Positions 1 through 4,945 of a DNA stretch of 5,088 nt are shown here, in pieces. Origin of the DNA: an uncultured Clostridia bacterium (lineage in GTDB: Bacteria > Bacillota > Clostridia > Oscillospirales > Acutalibacteraceae); contig CAMOWP010000126.1 in the NCBI GenBank assembly GCA_946628455.1, positions 1 through 5,088 on the forward strand, given 5' to 3'. Within the stretch, counting starts at the first letter, position 1, and the number at the start of each line of letters is the position of its first letter. Below the pieces are notes generated by a model that was given only the letters and a program-made list of their open reading frames with translations, did not search any database and had not been told where the DNA came from. Position numbers and translations under genes: made by a program.

Positions 1-25
1 CCCCTACGGTTTGAATTTGTAGGGG
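1..25. repeat. Inverted repeat at window edge, possible fragment of a dispersed repeat
   Basis: CCCCTAC at 1-7 is the reverse complement of GTAGGGG at 19-25, with an 11-base spacer. The first 11 bases (CCCCTACGGTT) are identical to 1884-1894, where they follow a small CGAGC/GCTCG hairpin. The window may therefore open inside a further copy of the repeat family seen at 1857-1931. The element is cut by the window edge, so its full extent cannot be seen. No coding potential. Confidence 0.45.
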
Positions 26-91
26 CGGTTTTTAACCGCCCGCGCGCCGCGAGCCCGATTTGCGGGACGTCGGGGACGCCGTCCCCTACAA
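17..91. repeat. MITE-like or REP-like palindromic intergenic element, ~75 bp
   Basis: The element is bounded by perfect 9-bp terminal inverted repeats, TTGTAGGGG at 17-25 and CCCCTACAA at 83-91. The similarity continues inward as TTGTAGGGG-CGG against the complement TTGTAGGGGACGG. Inside are two further hairpins: GGGCGGTT/AACCGCCC (23-30 with 34-41, TTT loop) and GGGGAC/GTCCCC (72-77 with 81-86, GCC loop). It is far more GC-rich than the AT-rich DNA around it and has no meaningful reading frame. The shape is that of a small non-autonomous mobile or REP-type element. No transposase is nearby and no target duplication is obvious. Confidence 0.6.
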
Positions 92-96
92 TAAGT

Positions 97-111
97 GTGA
101 GCGAAGCTCAC
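97..111. repeat. Small stable hairpin containing GCGAAGC
   Basis: GTGAGC (97-102) pairs with GCTCAC (106-111) around a GAA triloop. The core GCGAAGC is a heptamer known from DNA biophysics as an unusually stable mini-hairpin, able to fold even in single-stranded DNA. It lies between the palindromic element at 17-91 and the heptamer repeat at 116-141, so it is probably one module of a composite intergenic repeat. Its function is unknown. Confidence 0.5.
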
Positions 112-115
112 CCTC

Positions 116-141
116 AATTCTTAATTCTTAATTCTTAATTC
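116..141. repeat. Heptamer tandem repeat (AATTCTT), 3.7 copies
   Basis: Three perfect head-to-tail copies of AATTCTT (116-122, 123-129, 130-136) are followed by AATTC (137-141). It is a simple short-period repeat between the hairpin at 97-111 and the dispersed repeat at 144-187. Copy number in such tracts can change by slippage. Nothing suggests a replication iteron or a CRISPR. Confidence 0.8.
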
Positions 142-143
142 AA

Positions 144-187
144 TACGGTTAATACGGTGTTGTTATGCGCTTTTCGGCAGTATCAAA
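144..187. repeat. Terminator-associated dispersed repeat, copy 1
   Basis: This 44-base segment aligns with 1888-1931 in the same orientation. By hand I count 37 matches in 45 columns, with two 1-base gaps. The best-conserved parts are TACGGTTA at the left, GTTATGC in the middle and CAGTAT at the right. On the minus strand it reads directly out of the hairpin after the transporter gene, just as copy 2 reads out of the hairpin after the secreted-protein gene. No reading frame is shared. It appears to be a non-coding dispersed element linked to terminators. Confidence 0.65.
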
Positions 188-210
188 GCCCTCGGGTAAA
201 CCGAGGGCTT
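183..210 (-). terminator. Probable intrinsic terminator of the transporter gene
   Basis: AAGCCCTCGG (186-195) and CCGAGGGCTT (201-210) form a perfect 10-bp stem with a GTAAA loop, read here on the plus strand. It lies 66 bases past the transporter's stop codon. On the minus strand the stem is followed only by a short T run (the stem's own TT, then T, then GATA). The stem is strong but the U tract is weak. It may work as a terminator or mainly as a 3'-end stabilising hairpin. Confidence 0.55.
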
Positions 211-276
211 AATAATTTAAATATGTTTAAGAATTTCGTGTTTTAAAAGCTTAATGCTAAGAATCGTGTTGGTATA

Positions 277-1710
277 TTATTCTTCGTTTTCAAACTGCTT
301 TCTCTGCTCGATTACCGCGTTATGGATATCCTCTTTGGTTTTGCCCGTCAGCTTATAGAAGAAGAACGGAACGCCTGCAAGGAACATCATAATGCCGTGG
401 AATACAGTGTAGAAGAAAAGCATTGAGATTTTCGTATTCAGGCTTTGCTCGGGATTAGGTACAAGGTCCGTCGGCTGGATATAATGAATTATTGAATGCT
501 CGCCGTAAAGGATTCTCGGAGCCAGCGCGCTTGCAATGGTTCCGCTTATCATAGTTCCTATGCCGATAACGGTTGGAAGCGTTGCGTCAAGGCGCTTGCC
601 TGTTTTGAGCTCAATATCCTCAAGCACGTCAGCCTGGAACATTGTGGGAAGAAGGTTTGAAGCGCCGAACTGCAGGCCGATTAAGAAGAGTGCTACAATA
701 AATACTATCTGAAGCGCCTTGTTTCCGCTCTTGAAATAGCTGTAGCCGATAGCAAACGCAACAACGTTGATAATTACAGAATAAATACCGCTTGCGATAT
801 AGAGCACCTTTGAATTGAATTTCTTGAGAAGGAAATTGATTATGAGCATACCAACCGCAGTTCCGATACCGGTAGGAAGCCCGAAAAGAAGGAACTTTGA
901 GGTTGAGCCGAGAAGCGCAGCCGCAAGGAACGGGCCGAGATAGGTTGAGATTCCTCTGAAGCTTTTCAGGAAATCAGAGAAAATAATCGACCATGCGTAT
1001 TTGTTGGTAAGGATATCCTTGAAGCCGAGAAGCGGATTTTTCTTTTCGGCAGTATAAGCAACTCTCTCCTTAACGGCAGACATACCGAGGAGCATTGCAA
1101 TAACGCCGACCACTCCGCACAAACCTGCGCCGATTATATACTGCAAGCCCTCATTATCCTTCCAGATAAGACCTATAACAAGAAGAATAACAAGCGGAGC
1201 GGAATTGCCGACAGCAGAAACGATGCTTCTGAAGGATATAACGGTGTCTCTTTCTCTCATATTCGGGGTCATAACAATTGCAACCATATTAACAGAGTTT
1301 CCGAAATGGGTTGTTATTGCCCACGCAACGCCGATAGTTACAATGTAAATCATAACGAGAGTTCCGCTTAAGAACTTTGGGGTAAAGAAGCTGAGGACGA
1401 GAAGAACGCCCGCAGGAATTGCCGCATAGAGGCCAAGCGGTCTGAATTTACCCCTTTTGCCGACCTTTCTTCCGTCAATATACATTGCAATGAAAAAATT
1501 GAGGAAGAACGGAATAATGCTGAGCAGCGTGTTATAAAGCGAAGCCTGAGAATCGGAAAGCCTTAATACGTTAACGATATAGGCGTTTCTGAAATTACCC
1601 ACCATACCTGTCATATTCGTGTAGAAGAACACAGCGACAAGATACAGAATAAACTCGCTTTTCTTTACATATTTTTTCTCTTCATTTACGGGAAGAACAT
1701 TTTCCACCAA
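277..1710 (-). CDS. GPH-family (MelB-like, MFS) transporter
   Basis: A 477-residue integral membrane protein with about 12 hydrophobic helices (roughly residues 21-38, 58-78, 92-110, 117-135, 160-182, 189-210, 255-268, 272-296, 301-324, 331-355, 380-400 and 428-452). Family marks of the glycoside-pentoside-hexuronide:cation symporters are visible. These are the loop after helix II (D79...GKRGKFRP, 84-91), the MRERDT..S.RS segment after helix IV (151-162), and the late loop ADVLEDIELKTGKR (360-373). The family imports sugars or glycosides with Na+ or H+. The substrate cannot be told here, and no glycosidase lies beside it. By eye, the acidic residues that bind cation in MelB (D55, D59, D124) fall on F68, F72 and G137, so coupling may differ. 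The listed start is TTG (1708-1710), 6 bases after AAGGAG. The next codon, GTG (1705-1707), sits 9 bases after it and is equally likely. The gene is monocistronic, with its own promoter at 1753-1780. Confidence 0.85.
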   Translation of the reverse strand: MVENVLPVNEEKKYVKKSEFILYLVAVFFYTNMTGMVGNFRNAYIVNVLRLSDSQASLYNTLLSIIPFFLNFFIAMYIDGRKVGKRGKFRPLGLYAAIPAGVLLVLSFFTPKFLSGTLVMIYIVTIGVAWAITTHFGNSVNMVAIVMTPNMRERDTVISFRSIVSAVGNSAPLVILLVIGLIWKDNEGLQYIIGAGLCGVVGVIAMLLGMSAVKERVAYTAEKKNPLLGFKDILTNKYAWSIIFSDFLKSFRGISTYLGPFLAAALLGSTSKFLLFGLPTGIGTAVGMLIINFLLKKFNSKVLYIASGIYSVIINVVAFAIGYSYFKSGNKALQIVFIVALFLIGLQFGASNLLPTMFQADVLEDIELKTGKRLDATLPTVIGIGTMISGTIASALAPRILYGEHSIIHYIQPTDLVPNPEQSLNTKISMLFFYTVFHGIMMFLAGVPFFFYKLTGKTKEDIHNAVIEQRKQFENEE

Positions 1711-1716
1711 TAATCT

Positions 1717-1722
1717 CTCCTT
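1717..1722 (-). promoter_or_regulatory. Ribosome binding site of the transporter gene
   Basis: AAGGAG on the minus strand, within GGAAGGAGAG. Spacing is 6 bases to TTG at 1710 and 9 bases to GTG at 1707. Both are workable, so this site supports translation beginning here but does not decide between the two non-ATG starts. Confidence 0.75.
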
Positions 1723-1752
1723 CCTGAATTAAAAATAATTATCATTAATTTT

Positions 1753-1780
1753 ATTATATCATTTAAAATCATAATTTCAA
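1753..1780 (-). promoter_or_regulatory. Sigma-A type promoter of the transporter gene
   Basis: On the minus strand there is a -35 TTGAAA (1775-1780), a 16-base spacer and a perfect -10 TATAAT (1753-1758). The -10 is preceded by TGA, which gives an extended -10 (TGATATAAT). Transcription would begin near 1746, leaving a leader of about 36 bases with the ribosome binding site. The promoter lies downstream of two terminators, so the transporter is transcribed independently of the secreted-protein gene. Confidence 0.7.
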
Positions 1781-1831
1781 TGAACAATCTTTACAAAATA
1801 ATCAATCTGTATTTGTTTACTATTACGTAAG

Positions 1832-1855
1832 AAAAAAAGAAGGGCTGAGCCCTTC
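1832..1855 (-). terminator. Strong intrinsic terminator (second of a tandem pair)
   Basis: GAAGGGC (1839-1845) pairs with GCCCTTC (1849-1855) around a 3-base loop. On the minus strand the stem is followed by seven T residues (A run at 1832-1838). It is a textbook rho-independent terminator for leftward transcription. It sits about 110 bases past the stop of the secreted-protein gene and just upstream of the transporter promoter. The hairpin sequence is identical to that of the nearer terminator at 1932-1950, so it acts as a backup that insulates the transporter gene. Confidence 0.8.
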
Positions 1856-1870
1856 CATACGTTTTGCGGA

Positions 1871-1883
1871 CGAGCAAGGCTCG
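1871..1883. repeat. Small GC-rich hairpin within the dispersed repeat unit
   Basis: CGAGC (1871-1875) pairs with GCTCG (1879-1883) around an AAG loop, and CCCCTACGGTT (1884-1894) follows. That 11-mer also opens the window at 1-11, so this hairpin probably belongs to a repeat family with members at both intergenic sites. No coding potential. Confidence 0.5.
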
Positions 1884-1887
1884 CCCC

Positions 1888-1931
1888 TACGGTTATTCGG
1901 CGTGGTTATGCACTTTTTCGACAGTATAAAA
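1888..1931. repeat. Terminator-associated dispersed repeat, copy 2
   Basis: This is the second copy of the 44-base repeat found at 144-187, in the same orientation and about 82% identical by hand alignment. On the minus strand it begins exactly at the base of the hairpin that ends the secreted-protein transcript. It supplies that terminator's T run (A run at 1928-1931). Together with the hairpin at 1871-1883 it fills the 76-base gap between two identical terminator hairpins. Confidence 0.65.
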
Positions 1932-1950
1932 GGAAGGGCTGAGCCCTTCC
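1928..1950 (-). terminator. Intrinsic terminator of the secreted-protein gene
   Basis: GGAAGGGC (1932-1939) and GCCCTTCC (1943-1950) form an 8-bp stem with a TGA loop on the plus strand. On the minus strand the stem is followed by TTTT then ATACTG. It lies 16 bases past the stop codon at 1967, the normal distance for a gene's own terminator. Its T run is short, which may be why a second copy of the same hairpin with seven T residues downstream matters. Confidence 0.75.
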
Positions 1951-1966
1951 TCTTACTTTTAATTAA

Positions 1967-4021
1967 TTATTTAACCTTAATTTTGATTGTTACCATCTTG
2001 GTTGCAGCGTTGTACTGAGTATTTCCTGCAGCCTTAACAGCAATTTTAACCTTGTAGGTCTTACCCTTCTTAAGGCCCTTCTTCTTAATTGTTATCTTAC
2101 CTGTCTTTTTGTTTACGGTAATCTTCTTATCTCCGCTCTTCTTAGTGTAAGTAACTGCGCCCTGAGCGCCTGTAATCTTAGCGTATTTCTTAACGGCAAT
2201 AGTCTGATTCTTTTTCTTGAGAGAAGCAAACTTAACGGTTACAGCCTTAGCCTTAACCTTAAGCGGGTTAGCCTTCTTAGCGAGCTTAGGAATAGCTGTT
2301 GTGTAGGAATAGCCGCACTTTGTGCAGGTATGAGTCATAACGCCTGCTGCTGTATATGTTGCAGCCTTTGTTACCTTTGAAGCAAAGGTGCAAGCTTCTG
2401 TTCTGTCGCCAACCTTAACGTCAACGTCGTCAACAGCTCTTTCAGGCACCTTAGCAAGAACGCCGTTAATAACGTGGCCGCTTTTAGCAGAGGTTGCCTT
2501 TGTGATTTTATCTGCGGGAACATCAAGCTCAACCTTGCCGTTATCTCTTGTGAAATAGCTTTCAACAACCTCACCGTCAACGATAAGCCTTACTCTCTTA
2601 ATTTTAGCAAATGTGCGGAAGATAATGCCTGAAACCTCGTTATAAGCTGTTGTTACGTCGCCGGCATTAACAGCTGCGTTAGCGGTGTTGAGCGCTTCAA
2701 CTGCGCCGGGAACAACAGATTCAACAACGCTTGCATACTGAACAAGCAGCGGAGCAAGGAATGTCCAGTTATTATATTTCTTTTCAACTGTGATAGTTTC
2801 AACCTCGTCAGTCGGGTTGCCTTCACCGTCAACAACGTATACGGGGTCGCCGTTTTCGTCATACTTTGTATCCTTAACGTAAGCTGTCTTTTCGCCGAAT
2901 ACCTCGGTTGTTACAGTTTTCATAAAGATTTCGAATACTGCGTCAAGCTTATCTGCAGGAGCGTAATCAATAACGCTTGCAAGGTCACCAAACGGAATCG
3001 GGTCAACTACAACAACGATTGCGCCGTCAGCAAACTTGAGCTCCTTATTTGCAAAGAAGCCGTTAATTGTAGCTGAGTCAAATGTCATTGAATTTACAAG
3101 AGCTTTGAGTTTTGTAATATCTTCGTTGAGATCAAGAAGCGAATTAACGATTTTCTTGATAAATGTATCGGCAGCTCCGCTTTCAATTACGTTTGCAATA
3201 TTCGGAAGAACGTTTAAGAGACCTTTAACCGGATTTGGTTTGAAGTTATTGTCATAAAAATCAAAGAGTGCGTCAAATACAGGTCTCCATGCGAGGTCTG
3301 CCTTGATAGCTTTGTCTTCTGTGCTTTCGTCATACGCTGTATTGAAATCATCAATGCTCTGAACATTATCAACACCGAATGCAACGAGAACAGGATAAAT
3401 AGCTTCGTACTGAACCTTAGTATCTGCTTGAAGTAAGCTTAATGCAGTGTAAGTTACGGGACGGAGAGCTACAAGAACTGCGTCCTCAAAGCCTGCTCTG
3501 TCTCCATCGGTAAATCCGAAATTCGGGATTTCCTTTGCGGCAGCGCAAACAGCTTCATAATAATGAGCTTCGCCCTTATTCTGAATTGCATTATCGAAAA
3601 CAGCTCTCGCATCAGCGTATTTTTCCTCAGGCATACATGAGGCAATGCTTGCGCAAGCAAGCTCTGCAAGCATTTCAAACTGTCCGTCGTTAGCTTTGCC
3701 GATAACGCCGTAAAGCTGATAAAGATTAGCTATCATAGCGTTTGTGTAAAGCTTTTTGTTTGCTAAATCATCGAGACCGTCAGAAAAGCTGATTCCCTCA
3801 AAAGCGGGCAGAGCGGAAAGAGCTATTGAAGCGGTGCTCCATAAATTATCAGCAGCGGTTGAAACTGCTGTGTCGGGCTTATAGCTCCACCTGTTATTCT
3901 TATCAGTCTTACCCGTTACCTGATAACCGTCTGCCGCAAAAGCGAACATACTTACCGAACAGGATGTGATTAACATAACAAGCGCGAGCAGTAAGCTCAG
4001 AATTTTGTTACTTTTTTTCAT
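1967..4021 (-). CDS. Secreted protein of unknown function with CxxCG module and Lys-rich C-terminal repeat
   Basis: 684 residues. An N-terminal signal peptide has MKK, a hydrophobic core (7-19) and a likely signal peptidase I site after AFA (27-29). An I-T-S-C sequence ending at C21 also fits a lipobox, so a lipoprotein is possible but less likely. Residues ~45-470 are mostly helical-looking and match no family I recognise. They contain an acidic, Gly/Asn-rich insert at 385-407 (DENGD, DGEGN). Residues 475-540 look beta-rich. At 544-578 is a small module with C544, C566 and C569 (CTKCG) ending in IPK, of the zinc-ribbon-like kind repeated in many clostridial surface proteins. Residues 583-684 are a very lysine-rich beta domain (NQTIAV..., KKITVNKKTGKITI..., AAGNTQY..., VTIKIKVK end) resembling Ig-like surface repeats. 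The protein is probably extracellular, perhaps held to anionic wall polymers by its basic tail (inference). The start is set by AAGGAGG 7 bases upstream of ATG. The gene is monocistronic. Confidence 0.85.
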   Translation of the reverse strand: MKKSNKILSLLLALVMLITSCSVSMFAFAADGYQVTGKTDKNNRWSYKPDTAVSTAADNLWSTASIALSALPAFEGISFSDGLDDLANKKLYTNAMIANLYQLYGVIGKANDGQFEMLAELACASIASCMPEEKYADARAVFDNAIQNKGEAHYYEAVCAAAKEIPNFGFTDGDRAGFEDAVLVALRPVTYTALSLLQADTKVQYEAIYPVLVAFGVDNVQSIDDFNTAYDESTEDKAIKADLAWRPVFDALFDFYDNNFKPNPVKGLLNVLPNIANVIESGAADTFIKKIVNSLLDLNEDITKLKALVNSMTFDSATINGFFANKELKFADGAIVVVVDPIPFGDLASVIDYAPADKLDAVFEIFMKTVTTEVFGEKTAYVKDTKYDENGDPVYVVDGEGNPTDEVETITVEKKYNNWTFLAPLLVQYASVVESVVPGAVEALNTANAAVNAGDVTTAYNEVSGIIFRTFAKIKRVRLIVDGEVVESYFTRDNGKVELDVPADKITKATSAKSGHVINGVLAKVPERAVDDVDVKVGDRTEACTFASKVTKAATYTAAGVMTHTCTKCGYSYTTAIPKLAKKANPLKVKAKAVTVKFASLKKKNQTIAVKKYAKITGAQGAVTYTKKSGDKKITVNKKTGKITIKKKGLKKGKTYKVKIAVKAAGNTQYNAATKMVTIKIKVK

Positions 4022-4028
4022 ATAGTAA

Positions 4029-4035
4029 CCTCCTT
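4029..4035 (-). promoter_or_regulatory. Ribosome binding site of the secreted-protein gene
   Basis: A perfect AAGGAGG on the minus strand (extending to AAGGAGGTT at 4027-4035), 7 bases before the ATG at 4019-4021. Full complementarity to the 16S rRNA 3' end suggests strong translation and fixes the start codon. Confidence 0.9.
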
Positions 4036-4105
4036 ATATATTTTTACAAATTAATTTTACTATTCTTAATATTTTATAGCAAGCAAATATTTTGATTTTG
4101 TATAT

Positions 4106-4137
4106 TTGAACAAAAACAGTATAGTTAATTTGTTCAA
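4106..4137. promoter_or_regulatory. 9-bp dyad overlapping a promoter, candidate operator
   Basis: TTGAACAAA (4106-4114) and TTTGTTCAA (4129-4137) are perfect inverted repeats separated by 14 bases, with centres 23 bases apart (about two helical turns). On the minus strand one half lies in the -35/-10 spacer of the proposed promoter at 4118-4145. The other covers the expected transcription start. A dimeric repressor bound here would block RNA polymerase. No regulator gene is in the window, and AT-rich DNA gives chance dyads, so this is a candidate only. Confidence 0.4.
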
Positions 4138-4145
4138 TTTAACAA
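4118..4145 (-). promoter_or_regulatory. Probable promoter of the secreted-protein gene
   Basis: On the minus strand there is a -35 TTGTTA (4140-4145), a 16-base spacer and a -10 TATACT (4118-4123). Start would be near 4111, giving a leader of about 90 bases that ends in the strong ribosome binding site. The -35 touches the terminator of the preceding operon. This is the best pair I found in the gap, but the -35 matches consensus at only 4 of 6 positions. Confidence 0.5.
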
Positions 4146-4146
4146 G

Positions 4147-4177
4147 AGAAAAAACGAAGAGAAATCCCCTTCGTTTT
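4147..4177 (-). terminator. Intrinsic terminator of the carboxypeptidase-rluB operon
   Basis: AAAACGAAG (4151-4159) and CTTCGTTTT (4169-4177) form a perfect 9-bp stem with a 9-base loop. On the minus strand the descending arm runs into TTTTTTCTCTTG, giving a good U tract. It begins 7 bases past the stop codon of the pseudouridine synthase. The stem is only moderately GC-rich. The secreted-protein promoter starts within the same few bases, so the two signals are tightly packed. Confidence 0.75.
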
Positions 4178-4184
4178 AACTGAT

Positions 4185-4934
4185 TTATTTATTCTCTCCG
4201 TGACCTGCGGAGCGCAGAAGCCTTTTGACCTCCTGCTCCGAAAGCTCTCTGTACTGCCCCTGCGGAAGCATACCGAGCTTGAGCGAGCCGATTGAAAGCC
4301 TCTTGAGCCTTGCAACCTCAAGCCCCTGGCTTTCGCACATACGGCGAATCTGTCTGTTTCTGCCCTCGCGGATGATGAATTCGAGAACGACTCTCCCCTC
4401 CTCCTGAGAGATTATGTTAACCTCGGCAGGAGCGGTCATTTTACCGTCGAGCTCAATTCCGTGGCGGAGCTTATCGAGCGCTTCGTCAGTTATCGCGGGT
4501 CTTACCGTCACGCGGTATTTCTTCGGGTATTCGTGTGACGGATGAGTCATACAGTTTGTAAAAGAGCCGTCATTAGTAAGGATAAGAAGCCCCTCGCTGT
4601 CCTTGTCAAGCCTGCCAACGGGATAGACTCTTTCCTTTATATCGGGAATAAGGTCCATAACGGTTTTTCTGCCCTTTTCATCGGATACAGTAGTAACGTA
4701 TCCCCTCGGCTTATGAAGCATAATATAGACCATTTTACGCTTTTTGTGAAACGTTATTTTTTCGCCGCGTACCGTTACCAAATCCTTATAAGGATTAATC
4801 TTCATTCCGATTGTTGCAACGTGGCCGTTAACCTTAACCTTGCCCGCGCTTATAAGCTCTTCACTTTTTCTTCTTGACGCAACGCCCTGCTCAGCCATAA
4901 ATTTCTGCAGGCGCACCTCGTTTTTATTTGCCAT
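4185..4934 (-). CDS. rluB: RluB/RsuA-family rRNA pseudouridine synthase
   Basis: A 249-residue cytoplasmic enzyme that converts a specific uridine of rRNA to pseudouridine. An N-terminal S4 RNA-binding domain (about 7-65: VRLQKFMAEQGVASRR..., ISAGKVKVNG) is followed by the family's HKPRGYVTT segment (74-82). The catalytic motif GRLDKDSEGLLILTNDG (107-123) has D110 as the expected nucleophile. The C-terminal motif is REGRNRQIRRMCESQG (189-204), and the ending RLSIGSLKLG (212-221) is conserved. Length and motifs fit the RluB branch, which in Escherichia coli and Bacillus modifies the peptidyl-transferase region of 23S rRNA. RsuA (16S) or RluE/RluF relatives cannot be fully excluded by eye. The ATG is 9 bases after the upstream stop codon, with GAGGA as ribosome binding site. 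The gene is the last of an operon and looks intact. Confidence 0.93.
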   Translation of the reverse strand: MANKNEVRLQKFMAEQGVASRRKSEELISAGKVKVNGHVATIGMKINPYKDLVTVRGEKITFHKKRKMVYIMLHKPRGYVTTVSDEKGRKTVMDLIPDIKERVYPVGRLDKDSEGLLILTNDGSFTNCMTHPSHEYPKKYRVTVRPAITDEALDKLRHGIELDGKMTAPAEVNIISQEEGRVVLEFIIREGRNRQIRRMCESQGLEVARLKRLSIGSLKLGMLPQGQYRELSEQEVKRLLRSAGHGENK

Positions 4935-4940
4935 AGCTTT

Positions 4941-4945
4941 TCCTC
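4941..4945 (-). promoter_or_regulatory. Ribosome binding site of rluB overlapping the upstream stop codon
   Basis: GAGGA on the minus strand, 6 bases before the ATG at 4932-4934. It shares bases with the TGA stop (4944-4946) of the preceding gene. This packing indicates co-transcription and probably translational coupling. Confidence 0.7.

Noticed and set aside
116..141. Possible CRISPR array or replication iterons
   Set aside because: The unit is only 7 bp with no spacers, and there is no cas or replication initiator gene nearby. It is a simple tandem repeat.
1..276. A small gene or RNA gene in the left 276 bases
   Set aside because: No open frame with a start and ribosome binding site, and no tRNA-like cloverleaf. 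The whole stretch is accounted for by repeats and one terminator hairpin.
1785..1808. Direct repeat CAATCT (1785-1790 and 1803-1808) upstream of the transporter promoter as an activator site
   Set aside because: Six-base repeats 18 bases apart in AT-rich DNA are easily chance, and no regulator or second example supports it.
2371..3678. Minus- and plus-strand open frames of 60-75 codons inside the secreted-protein gene (for example 2371-2580, 2653-2862, 3036-3257, 3469-3678)
   Set aside because: They lie in other frames of a long, clearly coding gene with signal peptide and conserved C-terminus. They show no family motifs or convincing ribosome binding sites.
4071..4078. TATAAAAT as the -10 of the secreted-protein gene
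   Set aside because: No acceptable -35 lies 15-19 bases upstream on the minus strand (best is ACAAAA or TACAAA), so the TTGTTA/TATACT pair at 4118-4145 was preferred.
4065..4100. AATATTT...AAATATT pairing in the secreted-protein leader as a riboswitch or attenuator
   Set aside because: The stem is only A-T pairs in very AT-rich DNA. There is no conserved riboswitch core, T-box or leader peptide, so it is probably chance.
4542..4877. 111-codon open frame on the plus strand opposite rluB
   Set aside because: It is antisense to the conserved catalytic part of a well-recognised enzyme, has no domain features and no evident ribosome binding site. It is best explained as a shadow of the real gene.
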